Positions 53,255 to 62,799 of a DNA stretch of 64,000 bases are shown piece by piece. Origin of the DNA: Yoonia vestfoldensis SKA53 (GTDB taxonomy: Bacteria > Pseudomonadota > Alphaproteobacteria > Rhodobacterales > Rhodobacteraceae); NCBI RefSeq assembly GCF_000152785.1, contig NZ_CH672414.1, positions 2,214,443-2,278,442 of the forward strand, given 5' to 3'. The notes beneath the pieces were generated by a model that ran no database searches, had not been told where the DNA came from, and saw only the letters and a list, made by a program, of their open reading frames with translations. The translations under genes were made by a program, and so were the position numbers. Position 1 is the first letter of the stretch, and each line of letters starts with the position of its first letter.

Positions 53255-54043
53255 CTACGGAACGGGGCTATGAAACGTAACAGCATCCGGTCCGGTATAG
53301 CCTGCGCCCCCTGCGAACAGCGCGGCCAGAATAGAGTCAATCTTTGGATAAATACGTGCCTTCATCACATCGCGGTCAATCGACCTGCCATGGACCGAGC
53401 TTGCATTGATTTCGCTCATCTTTGGCATGTAGCCAGCATAGACCAATTTTACGGGCAAAAAGCTCGATACAGTCCGCTCAAAGTTATCGAAGATCATTTT
53501 TGCTTGTTCGGCTGATTTAGCCATGTTCACGACAGCCGAAAAGGACGTTACATTCTTTTCGAAATATGCGTTCTTGATCAAAGCATATGCATCAACAAAA
53601 CTTGTCGCTTGGCCTAACAGGACCACCATGGTGTGGTCGGCAACTGACACAGTGTTCATGACACCTGTTCCCGACCCAGCCGGTACATCGACGATTATAT
53701 ATGCAAAATCATGCGCGGTGGTTTTGAGCGTGTTCAGCAAATCTTTCAGCCGCTCGGCATCGCTTTCTACTAAGACGTTCGCCGCGGTACGACCTGGCAG
53801 CAATGACAAGCCATTTGGCAATTTTTGGACAGCATCGCGCCAATCGCACCGACCCTCGAGGACATCAATCAAATCGACCGTCGGCCGTGTGTTCAGCAAA
53901 ACATGAGAGTTAGCCATCAACAGATCAGAATCGACAAGAAGCGTAGGCCCGTAACCATCCTGCAGCCGCGTAGACATATTAACGGCCAACGATGATTTAC
54001 CGACGCCGCCTTTTCCACTCGCAACAGAAATGATCGTAGGCAT
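53255..54043 (-). CDS. flhG: Flagellar number regulator FlhG/FleN (MinD-like ATPase)
   Basis: This 262-residue ParA/MinD-type ATPase has the deviant Walker A 'GKGGVGKSS' at the N-terminus, 'LLVDSDLLMANSHVLLN' and 'YIIVDVPAGSGTGVMNT'. It limits flagellar number and antagonises FleQ or FlhF in polar systems. ATG 54043 with GGGAG nine bases upstream is preferred to an in-frame start at 54067. It forms an operon with fliA. Confidence 0.9.
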   Translation of the reverse strand: MPTIISVASGKGGVGKSSLAVNMSTRLQDGYGPTLLVDSDLLMANSHVLLNTRPTVDLIDVLEGRCDWRDAVQKLPNGLSLLPGRTAANVLVESDAERLKDLLNTLKTTAHDFAYIIVDVPAGSGTGVMNTVSVADHTMVVLLGQATSFVDAYALIKNAYFEKNVTSFSAVVNMAKSAEQAKMIFDNFERTVSSFLPVKLVYAGYMPKMSEINASSVHGRSIDRDVMKARIYPKIDSILAALFAGGAGYTGPDAVTFHSPVP

Positions 54044-54070
54044 TACACCAGACTCCCTTTGGAACACATA

Positions 54071-54086
54071 TGCACAAATAAGGCCA
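54071..54086 (-). promoter_or_regulatory. Candidate sigma-54 promoter of flhG-fliA
   Basis: On the minus strand TGGCCTTATTTGTGCA has GG-N10-GC spacing but deviates at the C-A of the -24 element and the first T of TTGC. The predicted start is near 54060, 17 nt before flhG, leaving space for GGGAG. Confidence 0.55.
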
Positions 54087-54137
54087 AGTTAACAATCTGT
54101 CATTAAACACACAGAAGCAATAAAAAGCGGCTAGGGA

Positions 54138-54836
54138 TCAGGCGCTCCAATGTCGATTTCTACCGCTATCGATGTGGATAAAAGTACTATAAGTACCAAC
54201 GCCTCCACGACATATAGCATTTGCGGTGGCCCCAAGTTGCCGCTGTGAAACTTTTGGCAAGGCAAAATCAATAGCCCTGCCTTCCATGTGAAGCGAGTTG
54301 ATGGCAACATTTCGACTTCTTTGCCGCAGCAACTCGTTTGTCCTTTGGGACCGGTATCCTGAATTCACTTTTACATCGGTCGGATTGCCGGGTGTCGCAA
54401 AGGCCCTGCATATTTCCAGAAAATCCTGAACAACCGAAGGATCCATCACTTTGACCTGGTCTTGACGCCAATCACGCATGAAATGGTTCAATCGGCGGCG
54501 CTGAATCCACCCCAAATCTAATGAAGCGGGAACATCCAGAAAAAGCCGTTCACCAGTATTTGCATTGTGCAGACGCGCCACGAAAGGCAAGGACGGGCGG
54601 CCAGTAACGATACGCGGGCCTGGTTTTTCACTCTCGACCAGACCAGCCGACGCTTGTTGCGTATAAAGCTGCATCATCGAGCTCTCGGAACCCAGTTCAG
54701 CAGATACCGGATTGTGAGAAAATAAACCGCCGCCTTTCTCAAGATCGACGAGCGGTGCAGCGCTTGCACCGACGGGTATACATAGAAGACCGGAAACAAC
54801 ACTTCTACGAGAAAGCGTAACCGCGCTGTGCATCAA
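54138..54836 (-). CDS. Tat-signal DUF882 (YcbK-like) peptidoglycan peptidase family protein
   Basis: This 232-residue protein has a Tat-like leader 'LSRRSVVSGLLCIPVGASA'. The C-terminal DUF882/M15 domain has 'VNSGYRSQRTNELLRQRS', 'SLHMEGRAIDFALP' (metal His and Asp) and 'GGVGTYSTFIHIDSGRNRHW' (second His). Relatives trim peptide bridges of peptidoglycan. It is 30 nt after the extra hook-type gene and shares its sigma-54 promoter. Because FlgJ here lacks a muramidase domain, this enzyme may open the wall for the rod or motor; that is inference. Confidence 0.8.
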   Translation of the reverse strand: MMHSAVTLSRRSVVSGLLCIPVGASAAPLVDLEKGGGLFSHNPVSAELGSESSMMQLYTQQASAGLVESEKPGPRIVTGRPSLPFVARLHNANTGERLFLDVPASLDLGWIQRRRLNHFMRDWRQDQVKVMDPSVVQDFLEICRAFATPGNPTDVKVNSGYRSQRTNELLRQRSRNVAINSLHMEGRAIDFALPKVSQRQLGATANAICRGGVGTYSTFIHIDSGRNRHWSA

Positions 54837-54866
54837 AGAAGCCCCACGAGTGACATGAAATATTGC

Positions 54867-55688
54867 CTAGCGGGTGAGTTTCTCGATCATGTCGGAATAG
54901 GTTTGCAGAATACGCGACGATCCCGAAAACTGCTGCTGCGCGCGGATCATATCCGTCAGTTCAATTGTCAGATCGACGTTCGACGTCTCTAGGGTTCCTG
55001 ATTGGATCATGCCAAATCCATCTTGGCCACCGACACCAATCTTCGGCGTCCCAGCACCATCCGTTGCTAGAAAGCGATTCATCCCAATCTGTCGAAGTGC
55101 TATTTCATTTGGAAAAGAGGCAATCGCGATCGTCCCTAACAGTTCTGCGGGTGCGGAACCATATGTGGCCATAAGCTTGCCGTCGGTACCGATCTCTAGA
55201 GCTGTAAGCTGGGCACCACCATCACCGTCCTTTTTTACGGGGACCTTTAAATTCACAAGTGGGGTGGCTTCGGCGGGCGTAACACCAGGACCGTACCCCA
55301 TCACAAAGTCATTAGTAGACGTCCGCAACTGGCCGTCTTTGTCTAGGGAAAACTCCCCATCACGAGTGTAACTTATCGTTCCTATCGCCCCCGCAGTCGC
55401 ACTCGGGGCAGCAGACACGAACATGCCTTTTCCGATCAAAGCCAGATTCAGAACACCGTCACGGGTCAACAAGCCGCCCTGCTCTGTGCTTTGCTTTGTC
55501 CCATCGACGATGCTGCCGACGCCTTTGGACAGGCGGGCAACCGAGTCAGCCGATCCGCCGCTGTACAGATCCGAAAAGCTTGTGTTGCTCTTTCGAAAAG
55601 CTGTGGTGCCGGAGTTTGCAACATTGTTTGAAACCACAGCGATTTCAAACATTGAAGTGGCCATGCCAGATTTGATCGTACCGAACAT
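54867..55688 (-). CDS. Additional flagellar rod/hook family protein (FlgE/F/G type)
   Basis: This 273-residue axial protein has the N-terminal flg_bb_rod motif 'VVSNNVANSGTTAFRKSNTSFSDLY' and the C-terminal 'GTLETSNVDLTIELTDMIRAQQQFSGSSRILQTYSDMIEKL', with 'GMFVSAAP...YTRDGEFSLDKDGQL' between, as in FlgE/F/G. It is too short for a typical hook FlgE and stands apart from flgG, after flgL, with its own sigma-54 promoter. It may be FlgF or an extra hook/rod paralogue; only the genes beyond the right edge can tell. Confidence 0.85.
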   Translation of the reverse strand: MFGTIKSGMATSMFEIAVVSNNVANSGTTAFRKSNTSFSDLYSGGSADSVARLSKGVGSIVDGTKQSTEQGGLLTRDGVLNLALIGKGMFVSAAPSATAGAIGTISYTRDGEFSLDKDGQLRTSTNDFVMGYGPGVTPAEATPLVNLKVPVKKDGDGGAQLTALEIGTDGKLMATYGSAPAELLGTIAIASFPNEIALRQIGMNRFLATDGAGTPKIGVGGQDGFGMIQSGTLETSNVDLTIELTDMIRAQQQFSGSSRILQTYSDMIEKLTR

Positions 55689-55720
55689 TCACATCTCCTT
55701 AGCGTTCACTAGTGTACCTT

Positions 55721-55736
55721 TGCAGAAAGCGTGCCA
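55721..55736 (-). promoter_or_regulatory. Sigma-54 promoter of the extra hook-type gene and DUF882 gene
   Basis: On the minus strand TGGCACGCTTTCTGCA matches TGGCACG-N4-TTGCA except for one base, with GG-N10-GC spacing. The predicted start is near 55710, 22 nt before the ATG at 55688, with an AAGGAG ribosome site between. Confidence 0.82.
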
Positions 55737-55744
55737 AGATAGTG

Positions 55745-57007
55745 CTACTTGAGAAAGTCGAACAAGCTGCTTTGGCCGATACGCGAATAGGCCTGCATAG
55801 CCGCATCGCGCGATACCAGCAGTGCCTGAAGCTCGGTCACGACCTTGCCCAGATCAGCAGAGCCAAGCTCGTTCACGTCAGTTTCCAAGGCCAAGGCGCG
55901 CGATTGCAACGCAGCCTCTTGATCCTCGGCACGCTTTAACCGCGCGCCAATCTTGGTGCGCGAAACGGCGATGTCCTGTCCTGCCTGCACAAGCTTCTCC
56001 AACTGCGCATCAAGCGTTTGCGCCGTCGGCACCATCGTTTGTGGTGGCTCACCATCAGCCATGATCGTAAAGCGCGGTTCGCGCGACGCAAGTTCAACGC
56101 CTTCGATCTTGAGCGCAGACAAAGCGATCGTCCCGGTAGCGGCCGACAGCACCAGGTGGCCACCAACGACCGTCGCTATGACGCCGGTCTCATCCGATTT
56201 CTTGTTGATCGCGCTTTTCAGCTGATCATGCGACCCGCCGACAACATCGGTTGCCGTGATCGACGTGCTCCCTGATGGACCTTGTAGATCGAACGACACA
56301 TCACGCGGGACACGATCCCCGTTAAAGCTTAGCGAAAGTTCATCACCTGCATCGGCCGAAAGCGTGCTGGCATAGCTGCCATCGGTCAACAAAGCTGCCT
56401 CGAAACTATCAACAATATCAAAAATGCTTGCGACACCATCGGACGTGTCAACCTGCATGAAAACCTCGGCCCCATTCACCGATGTGGGCAGTCGCGTCGT
56501 TTCAGAAGCCGCCAAGGTATGCTGACCGCCATCACCGCGATACTGGATGCGGCCATTCGTATCTGGCGTGAATGGTTGAATATCAGTGGCATATCCGCCG
56601 AACAGTGCCTGATCGTCCGACGTGCGGCTGTTTGCAAGATCAATCAATGCCTCACGGCTTTGTGCGACATCAACCCGAATTGCCGCCAGGTCCGATGCAC
56701 TGACAGTGTCTGTATTTGCAGAAATCGCCCGCTCGCGCAGCTGCGCCATGATACCGTCAACGCTTGCCAGTACCGTATCACCCAATGACAGACGCTGCTG
56801 CGCGGTCGTTGTGTTTCGTTGAAACCCCTTCAACTGTGTCAAGCTTTGTTCCAAAGCGGACAACTTGACAGCCTCGATAGGCTTTTCAGAGGCTTCAGTG
56901 ATTTCACGCCCAGTCGAGATTTTTGTCTGGCGCAGTTCGATTTCTTTGTTGACCTGCGAGAACCGCGTCAACATCTGATCAGAAAATAGCTTGGTTGATA
57001 TAGACAT
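55745..57007 (-). CDS. flgL: Hook-filament junction protein FlgL (HAP3)
   Basis: This 420-residue flagellin-like protein has N-terminal helices 'QMLTRFSQVNKEIELRQTKISTGREITEASEKP', a central insert with an IN-type motif 'AINKKSDETGVIATVVGGHLVLSA', and C-terminal helices ending 'QAYSRIGQSSLFDFLK'. It joins the hook (via FlgK) to flagellin. It lies 8 nt after flgK. Confidence 0.92.
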   Translation of the reverse strand: MSISTKLFSDQMLTRFSQVNKEIELRQTKISTGREITEASEKPIEAVKLSALEQSLTQLKGFQRNTTTAQQRLSLGDTVLASVDGIMAQLRERAISANTDTVSASDLAAIRVDVAQSREALIDLANSRTSDDQALFGGYATDIQPFTPDTNGRIQYRGDGGQHTLAASETTRLPTSVNGAEVFMQVDTSDGVASIFDIVDSFEAALLTDGSYASTLSADAGDELSLSFNGDRVPRDVSFDLQGPSGSTSITATDVVGGSHDQLKSAINKKSDETGVIATVVGGHLVLSAATGTIALSALKIEGVELASREPRFTIMADGEPPQTMVPTAQTLDAQLEKLVQAGQDIAVSRTKIGARLKRAEDQEAALQSRALALETDVNELGSADLGKVVTELQALLVSRDAAMQAYSRIGQSSLFDFLK

Positions 57008-57015
57008 ATTTTACC

Positions 57016-60000
57016 TCATGCGATCCGGATCAGTGTGTCGAACAATTCTCGTGCGGTTTGCAGGATGCGTGCCGCCGCTTGGTAGGCTTGTTGCTGAGCC
57101 ATCAACTTTGCTGCTTCTTCATCAAGGTTCACCCCACTCAATTCACTTTCTGACGCAACCGCAGCATCGCGGACCGCCTCATTTGATGCGCGCGTCAGCC
57201 GCCCAGCTTCGAGGCTGGAACCCACGCCTGCGGCGATGGAGCGAAAGTTATCTTGAAAGGTTCGCCGACCGCTGCCTTGCTCACCAAGCTTGATCAGCTC
57301 GTCCAGGTTGCGTGAATCGCCCGAAGATCGTTGCCCCGTAGCAAATTGAAAGCTGTCACCTGTATCGGCAAAGCCCGCTAGTTCCAGTGTTTGACCCGTC
57401 ACATTGAACCGGGCCAATCCGCTCGACATGCGGGTTGCGATCGATGCCCCCGATACCATATCAAAAAGTTCGACCCGGCCTGATGCGTCATCCATCATCT
57501 CGATCCGAAACTGCTCTGGTCCACGGGTTTTGGCCGTCAGCGGCTCGCCAATTTTGAATTCCGCGCTCAGGCGTCTTGCGCCATCTGAACCCATCACGAC
57601 GATCAGCTCTTCGTCGGGAAGATCGTCCAAATGCAGGTAAATCCCGGCGGCACTGGTGCCACGAGCCTTGATGTCGACCACAGTTTCGTCGGTGCTGCGC
57701 GCCAAAAGCCTGCCGTTTTCGACACTCAGTTCGGCATTGGCAAGCTTGAAGCCAAGAGCGGCTGCGTCAACGGATGGCGTGACAGCCAAACCCAGCGCAG
57801 ACGTCAGCGTGATGCTGGTCGGTTCATCATCGCCCCCGGTGATGTCAACCGACAGCTCATCGGGCTTGGGGTCGGATTGGGTTAGTTTACCGTCTTTAGC
57901 TTGAAGTATCACCGTTTTCGCGACGCCGCCGACGGTGACATTAATCTGATAGGTGCCATCGGTCGCATCAAAGCTGCGGCCTTGCAGGCTTTGCGTCAAC
58001 TGAGTGTCCGACAACCCAAAAGCCTCTGCGCCTGAATCGGTCACTGGTCGTGGTCCCGCACCAGCAAGTTGGCCGTCCGCCACAATCAGAGAGAGTGAAA
58101 AACCTTCGTTGGTTTTAATAACTCGAGGCAGAATGCGCCCGGCTTCCGGCCCGGTCATTTCAAAATCCAAGGCCGTCAGTCGGTTGTCTACGCGAGTCAA
58201 AGTATATTCAGCACCCGCCAGCACGAATCTTGCAGAGGCACCAATCGGAGGATTCGATGTCGATATTAACGCATCGCCTTCCAGCGACGGAATTGGGGCT
58301 TGGGCGCGCAGCTTTTGTGCGGTCAGCTGGGCCACACTCTCACCCGTCATGATACCAGCGCTTAGTTCGTTCGCTGACACATCCGCCGTGAACTCCATGA
58401 GCAGCGTGCCGTATGCCGCTGTCAAAACAGTTTCAAATCGCGCCGAAGGCGCATGAATGCGCGTGCCATCGACATTTTGCGACAGCCCGTCGATACGGCT
58501 GTCCACAGCATAGCTGAGTGCAGCAAGCGTGCCGCCATTTGAATGCTCTTGCGAGGCCAAACCACCCTTCATGGGATCAGCGACAGACACCAACGGCTTC
58601 CCGCCACTTGTTTTCAGTGCAAAGCCTGACCCGCTTGTGAACGCGATAGTTCCGCTAAACCGCAGATCAGCTGTGAAGTCCTCGGACGCGAGTGGATTGT
58701 ACATTTGGTCAAGCGAGCTGGCGCGCAAAGCCACACCAGACGAGATGTTCGTCGTAACAACGTCAAAGCCATCCCGCTGTACCAAGGTGACGGCATTGCC
58801 CGACACAGAAAGCTCGGCTGTGACGCCGGTTTCATCGGATCTACGATTAACCGCCTGCACCAGCTCTGATAAATCGCCATCGTTGATCTGTGCCGTAATC
58901 TTCAATGCGGTGTCGTTTACACCTTTCAGGTCGAATTGTGTTGTCCCGCTTCCCACACCATCCAGCGACAAACGTATCGCCGTACGCGCCACCGCACTCA
59001 CCCCGACCGGGGCGAATGCCTTGTTTGCCTCTTGCGCAACATAAGCAGCATCAACGCCTGCGGGAATGCTGAGCGTGCCAGTTGTCCCCGTGTACATCTC
59101 AAGGGTGATGGTTTGGGCTGTCGTGCTATTCGCCGCGGGGTTGGATGAAATAGTACCACCCGCAGGGCCGCTGAGACCCGTCAAGGAAACCATCTTGGAT
59201 TGCAGACCGCTTGCCAGTGGGTCGGCTCCGGAACTGCGCTGCACCACCGACATTCCACGATAACTTGATGAACCACTGACCGCATTATAATCGGACCGGT
59301 ATTCAGCAGATGCATTAAATCCGTTCTCAGTCGTCAGCAGCTGCGCCACTTCAGCCGCAGCAAGCGGCGTCCCAGAAACCTGCCGCCCCTCGCGGGTAAA
59401 AATCCGGATATCACTGGCTGGTTTGCCGCTTGTGATACCGGTCAGCAACGCGTTGCCCCCAGCGGAAACGGCGCTGATTGCTTCCAGCTCACGCGCACCA
59501 TCCGAGGCAAAGGTAAACCCTGTTGCCGATCCTGTCACAGAAAGGCCAAGTTCTGAAATCGTCACTTTGGCCGAATTCTCGGAGGAAACTCCTCGGAGAA
59601 CACCCGCAGACAAATACTTGGCGAATTCTTCGCCCGACGCCCACGCACCACTTGGATCTGTATCGGAGTCCGGCGAAAAACTGTATTCTATGACGCTACC
59701 GCTATCGCGATCCCGCAAGGTGAGTATCAGACCCCCGATATCCGCATCATTCTGCGCTGAAACTGTCGCCGTTGTTTGTGTAGCCAGGCTTGCCAGCGTG
59801 ATCGACTCGGTACCTCGCGGGATACTTCCGACGACACCGCCGCGCAGAAAATCTTTTGCCGCGACAGGCGAAAGGTTGTTTGTCAGAACCGACGACAGCG
59901 CTGGCACACCCGACCCAGGCAAGGCTTCCTGTGTCGAGGTCAGGACCGCCGAACCCTTGTTTGTTGTGGTAGGATAGATCGCAATCGTCGAAGCTGCGGC

Positions 60001-61281
60001 AATTTCCTCGCCCCGCGTCAACAAAAACGAGATTCGCGACGCCTCGCCCGACATCGGTGTAATGCTAAATGTATCGCCGTCTTTGGGCGTTCCCTCAACA
60101 AGAATGACCGCGCCGTCTATTTCGAGGCTCGCGCGCCCAGCACCCAGCCTTGCACCAGTATCATCTGTCAGTTGCCATTGCCCACGACGCCCATCAAACG
60201 TCATTTGCAACGCACCCAGCCGGTCTGCCAGGCCAGGAACCAGACGGATCGTTGCTTGCGCATCCCCTTGGTTGGACGCACCGGCGGTAACGGAAAAATC
60301 GACCACGGCAAAAAGCTCTCGTCCAAGCTGCCCGTCCAGATCGATCCCCTGCGCATGCTGGTCGTTCAGTTTTTGACTAAAGTCGCGCGCCAGCGCGTCA
60401 AGCTCACTCAACGCGCGCCGATTCGTACCATGCGCATCAACCAACCCGCGCAATCCGCCCGTTTCCAGCTGAGATACGATCTGACCAGAGCCGACACGGA
60501 ACATGATGCTTCCGGACTCGCCCTCGACCACAGACAGCTTTTTGGCATCTTCACCCGTCAGAATAAGCGGTCCCGAGTCGGATGCCCCTAATCGCAACTC
60601 GGCGTCCAGCCGCTCTCCAATTTTGATGTTTACGGGAATTTTCTCGGCAAGCGAATCCAGCAGGCGATCGCGTTCATCCAAAAGATTGTGTGGCGGCGCA
60701 CTTCCGATGTTCGACGATCGCAACTGCCCATTGATGATGCCAAGTGATTGAAGCGTACGGTTCACGTCAACCAATTCGACACCAATCTCTTCGGCAGTAC
60801 CATTCATCAAACTCGTCAGCATGCCCGCTGTCGTATTAAAGGCATTTGCGACGGTTTCCCCCATTTCCAATGCGGCTTCGCGGGGCGCAGGATCGCCGGG
60901 GCTGGCAGCAACCTGGGTCAGGTTGTCGAAAAACGCGGTCATCACGACACCCAGATCGCCATCATTGGGCAGGATCAGGTTTTCCAGCTGTTCCAGCTTG
61001 CCAACGAAGGCATCAGAGGCTTCGAACCGCGCTGTGGCGCTGCGTTTGCTTTCAGTCAGGAATCCATCATAAGCCCTGCGGATCTCGCCCAGCTTAACAC
61101 CCAGCCCCGTTTGCGATGACAGGCCAGTGAGCTCACTTTGAATACCGTATACTTCGGTGAGCGTCGCGTCTCTGCGACGATAGCCCTCGGTATTGGCATT
61201 GACGATATTCTGGCCGGTGACATTCAGTGCCTCGCGTTGCGCCTGGACCGCACTGCGGCCGATGTCTAGCAAACTGGCCAT
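57016..61281 (-). CDS. flgK: Giant hook-associated protein FlgK (HAP1)
   Basis: At 1421 residues this is two to three times the usual FlgK. The N-terminus ('MASLLDIGRSAVQAQREALNVTGQNIVNANTEGYRRR', then 'DNLTQVAASPGDPAPREAALEMGE') and the C-terminus ('VNLDEEAAKLMAQQQAYQAAARILQTARELFDTLIRIA') are classical. In between lies a vast beta-rich, Gly/Ser/Thr-rich region with an IN-like motif near residue 807 ('VQAVNRRSDETGVTAEL'). The frame is intact. The insert is probably surface-exposed on the hook-filament junction. It overlaps nothing and starts right after flgJ. Confidence 0.93.
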   Translation of the reverse strand: MASLLDIGRSAVQAQREALNVTGQNIVNANTEGYRRRDATLTEVYGIQSELTGLSSQTGLGVKLGEIRRAYDGFLTESKRSATARFEASDAFVGKLEQLENLILPNDGDLGVVMTAFFDNLTQVAASPGDPAPREAALEMGETVANAFNTTAGMLTSLMNGTAEEIGVELVDVNRTLQSLGIINGQLRSSNIGSAPPHNLLDERDRLLDSLAEKIPVNIKIGERLDAELRLGASDSGPLILTGEDAKKLSVVEGESGSIMFRVGSGQIVSQLETGGLRGLVDAHGTNRRALSELDALARDFSQKLNDQHAQGIDLDGQLGRELFAVVDFSVTAGASNQGDAQATIRLVPGLADRLGALQMTFDGRRGQWQLTDDTGARLGAGRASLEIDGAVILVEGTPKDGDTFSITPMSGEASRISFLLTRGEEIAAASTIAIYPTTTNKGSAVLTSTQEALPGSGVPALSSVLTNNLSPVAAKDFLRGGVVGSIPRGTESITLASLATQTTATVSAQNDADIGGLILTLRDRDSGSVIEYSFSPDSDTDPSGAWASGEEFAKYLSAGVLRGVSSENSAKVTISELGLSVTGSATGFTFASDGARELEAISAVSAGGNALLTGITSGKPASDIRIFTREGRQVSGTPLAAAEVAQLLTTENGFNASAEYRSDYNAVSGSSSYRGMSVVQRSSGADPLASGLQSKMVSLTGLSGPAGGTISSNPAANSTTAQTITLEMYTGTTGTLSIPAGVDAAYVAQEANKAFAPVGVSAVARTAIRLSLDGVGSGTTQFDLKGVNDTALKITAQINDGDLSELVQAVNRRSDETGVTAELSVSGNAVTLVQRDGFDVVTTNISSGVALRASSLDQMYNPLASEDFTADLRFSGTIAFTSGSGFALKTSGGKPLVSVADPMKGGLASQEHSNGGTLAALSYAVDSRIDGLSQNVDGTRIHAPSARFETVLTAAYGTLLMEFTADVSANELSAGIMTGESVAQLTAQKLRAQAPIPSLEGDALISTSNPPIGASARFVLAGAEYTLTRVDNRLTALDFEMTGPEAGRILPRVIKTNEGFSLSLIVADGQLAGAGPRPVTDSGAEAFGLSDTQLTQSLQGRSFDATDGTYQINVTVGGVAKTVILQAKDGKLTQSDPKPDELSVDITGGDDEPTSITLTSALGLAVTPSVDAAALGFKLANAELSVENGRLLARSTDETVVDIKARGTSAAGIYLHLDDLPDEELIVVMGSDGARRLSAEFKIGEPLTAKTRGPEQFRIEMMDDASGRVELFDMVSGASIATRMSSGLARFNVTGQTLELAGFADTGDSFQFATGQRSSGDSRNLDELIKLGEQGSGRRTFQDNFRSIAAGVGSSLEAGRLTRASNEAVRDAAVASESELSGVNLDEEAAKLMAQQQAYQAAARILQTARELFDTLIRIA

Positions 61282-61620
61282 TTAAACTGCATCTCCATTC
61301 CGGACTCTGTTTTGAAACTGCCGCACGATGGCATCTGCTATGCCTAGAGATTCTCGCTGCGCCAGTGCGCCGGCGTATTCAGCATCTAACATTTGAGTAA
61401 ACGTCTTTTGTCCTTCACTATTTAGCAAAGGATCAGACAATTCCGCCGACCGCGCAGAAGATAAAATAGCTTTGACGAATATTGCCTCAAACTGTTCGGC
61501 AACCGCCGCAAGCTGTTCAGGCGTCTCCAACCTTGAATCACGATTCAAGGACATGGACTGCTCGCTTTGAAACGCAGCATCCGTAGCCAGATTGAACGCA
61601 GAAGGACTGATGGGATTCAT
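61282..61620 (-). CDS. flgJ: Rod-binding protein FlgJ, N-terminal domain only
   Basis: This 112-residue protein corresponds only to the rod-capping half of enteric FlgJ: 'QLAAVAEQFEAIFVKAILSSARSAELSDPLLNSEGQKTFTQMLDAEYAGALAQRESLGIADAIVRQF' pattern. The muramidase half is missing, as is normal in alphaproteobacteria, where a separate enzyme cuts peptidoglycan. It is directly followed by flgK with no gap. Confidence 0.88.
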   Translation of the reverse strand: MNPISPSAFNLATDAAFQSEQSMSLNRDSRLETPEQLAAVAEQFEAIFVKAILSSARSAELSDPLLNSEGQKTFTQMLDAEYAGALAQRESLGIADAIVRQFQNRVRNGDAV

Positions 61621-61656
61621 AGCATAGCCTCGTTTTCCTGCGCCAAAGATCTTGGA

Positions 61657-62793
61657 TCAGATGATGATAAGCTGCGCGCGCAAAGCGCCTGACACCCGCA
61701 GCGCCTCTAGGATCGCCACCAGATCGGACGGCGTGGCACCGATCGCGTTAATAGAGTCAACGACGTCGCTGAGGCTGACACCCGGGTCAAAAAGGAAAGC
61801 GCGCGCGCCCTGTTCGTCTACGGTAATCGCGCTGTCTGGGGTTACAACGGGCGCTGCCGGTGTATTGATCACAACACCATCGGCGACGATTGTTTCGCTT
61901 TGCGGCACGGCCTGCGGGTCTTCGCGGATGCGGACGGTCAGGCTACCATGGGTGATGACGGCAGGCGTGACATTGACATTGCCCCCGATCACAACAGTGC
62001 CCGTGCGTGAATTGACGATGACTTGCGCGGGCGGTGCTCCTGGCTGGACCTCGACCTGTTCGATCAGGCTGGCAAAGGACACCTTTTGCTCGGGGTCAGA
62101 GGGCGCTTGCACACGGATCGAAGACGCATCAATCGGCACGGCGGTGCCACCGCCAAAGACCACGTTGATGGCCTCGGCAACATTGCTTGCTGTTGAAAAA
62201 TCGGGGCGGTGCAGGTTGAGAACCATATATTCATTTGTGATGAACTCATTCTCGACCAAACGTTCGACCGTCGCACCCTGCGGCACACGCCCGACGGTTG
62301 GAACATTCACTGTCAGGGAGGAACCGTCTTCGCCTGAGACGCCCAAGCCGCCCACGACCAGATTTCCCTGGGCAAGCGCGTAAGTCTCGCCATCAACGCC
62401 CAGCAAGGGCGTCAGCAAAAGAGTACCGCCACGCAACGATTCCGAAGGGCCCAAGGTCGATACGGTCACATCCAGCGTCTGTCCGGGCTTGATAAAGGCT
62501 GGTAGGTCCGCCGTGACGATCACCGCGGCTGCGTTGGTTCCGTCAAGACCTTCCAGCTCTGTCACCATACCGAACCGCGACACCATTGATTGCAAGGACT
62601 GCAGCGTAATCCCTAGGTCACCGTCACCGGTACCGGACAAACCGACAACCAAACCGTAGCCAACCAACTGGTTCGAGCGTACGCCCGCCAGGGCTGCGAT
62701 ATCCTTGACCCTGTCCGCCTGCGCGATGCTGGACAACATGCTGATCGTGACAGCCAAAAGACCGATCCAGAGTAATCGTATGCAACGCATCAC
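61657..62793 (-). CDS. flgI: Flagellar P-ring protein FlgI
   Basis: This 378-residue periplasmic ring protein has a signal peptide (to about residue 26, '[10 protein letters not shown]'). The highly conserved '[21 protein letters not shown]', '[26 protein letters not shown]' and C-terminal '[31 protein letters not shown]' are present. Normal length. It is 6 nt after flgH. Confidence 0.96.
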   Translation of the reverse strand: MMRCIRLLWIGLLAVTISMLSSIAQADRVKDIAALAGVRSNQLVGYGLVVGLSGTGDGDLGITLQSLQSMVSRFGMVTELEGLDGTNAAAVIVTADLPAFIKPGQTLDVTVSTLGPSESLRGGTLLLTPLLGVDGETYALAQGNLVVGGLGVSGEDGSSLTVNVPTVGRVPQGATVERLVENEFITNEYMVLNLHRPDFSTASNVAEAINVVFGGGTAVPIDASSIRVQAPSDPEQKVSFASLIEQVEVQPGAPPAQVIVNSRTGTVVIGGNVNVTPAVITHGSLTVRIREDPQAVPQSETIVADGVVINTPAAPVVTPDSAITVDEQGARAFLFDPGVSLSDVVDSINAIGATPSDLVAILEALRVSGALRAQLIII

Positions 62794-62799
62794 GGCCCC

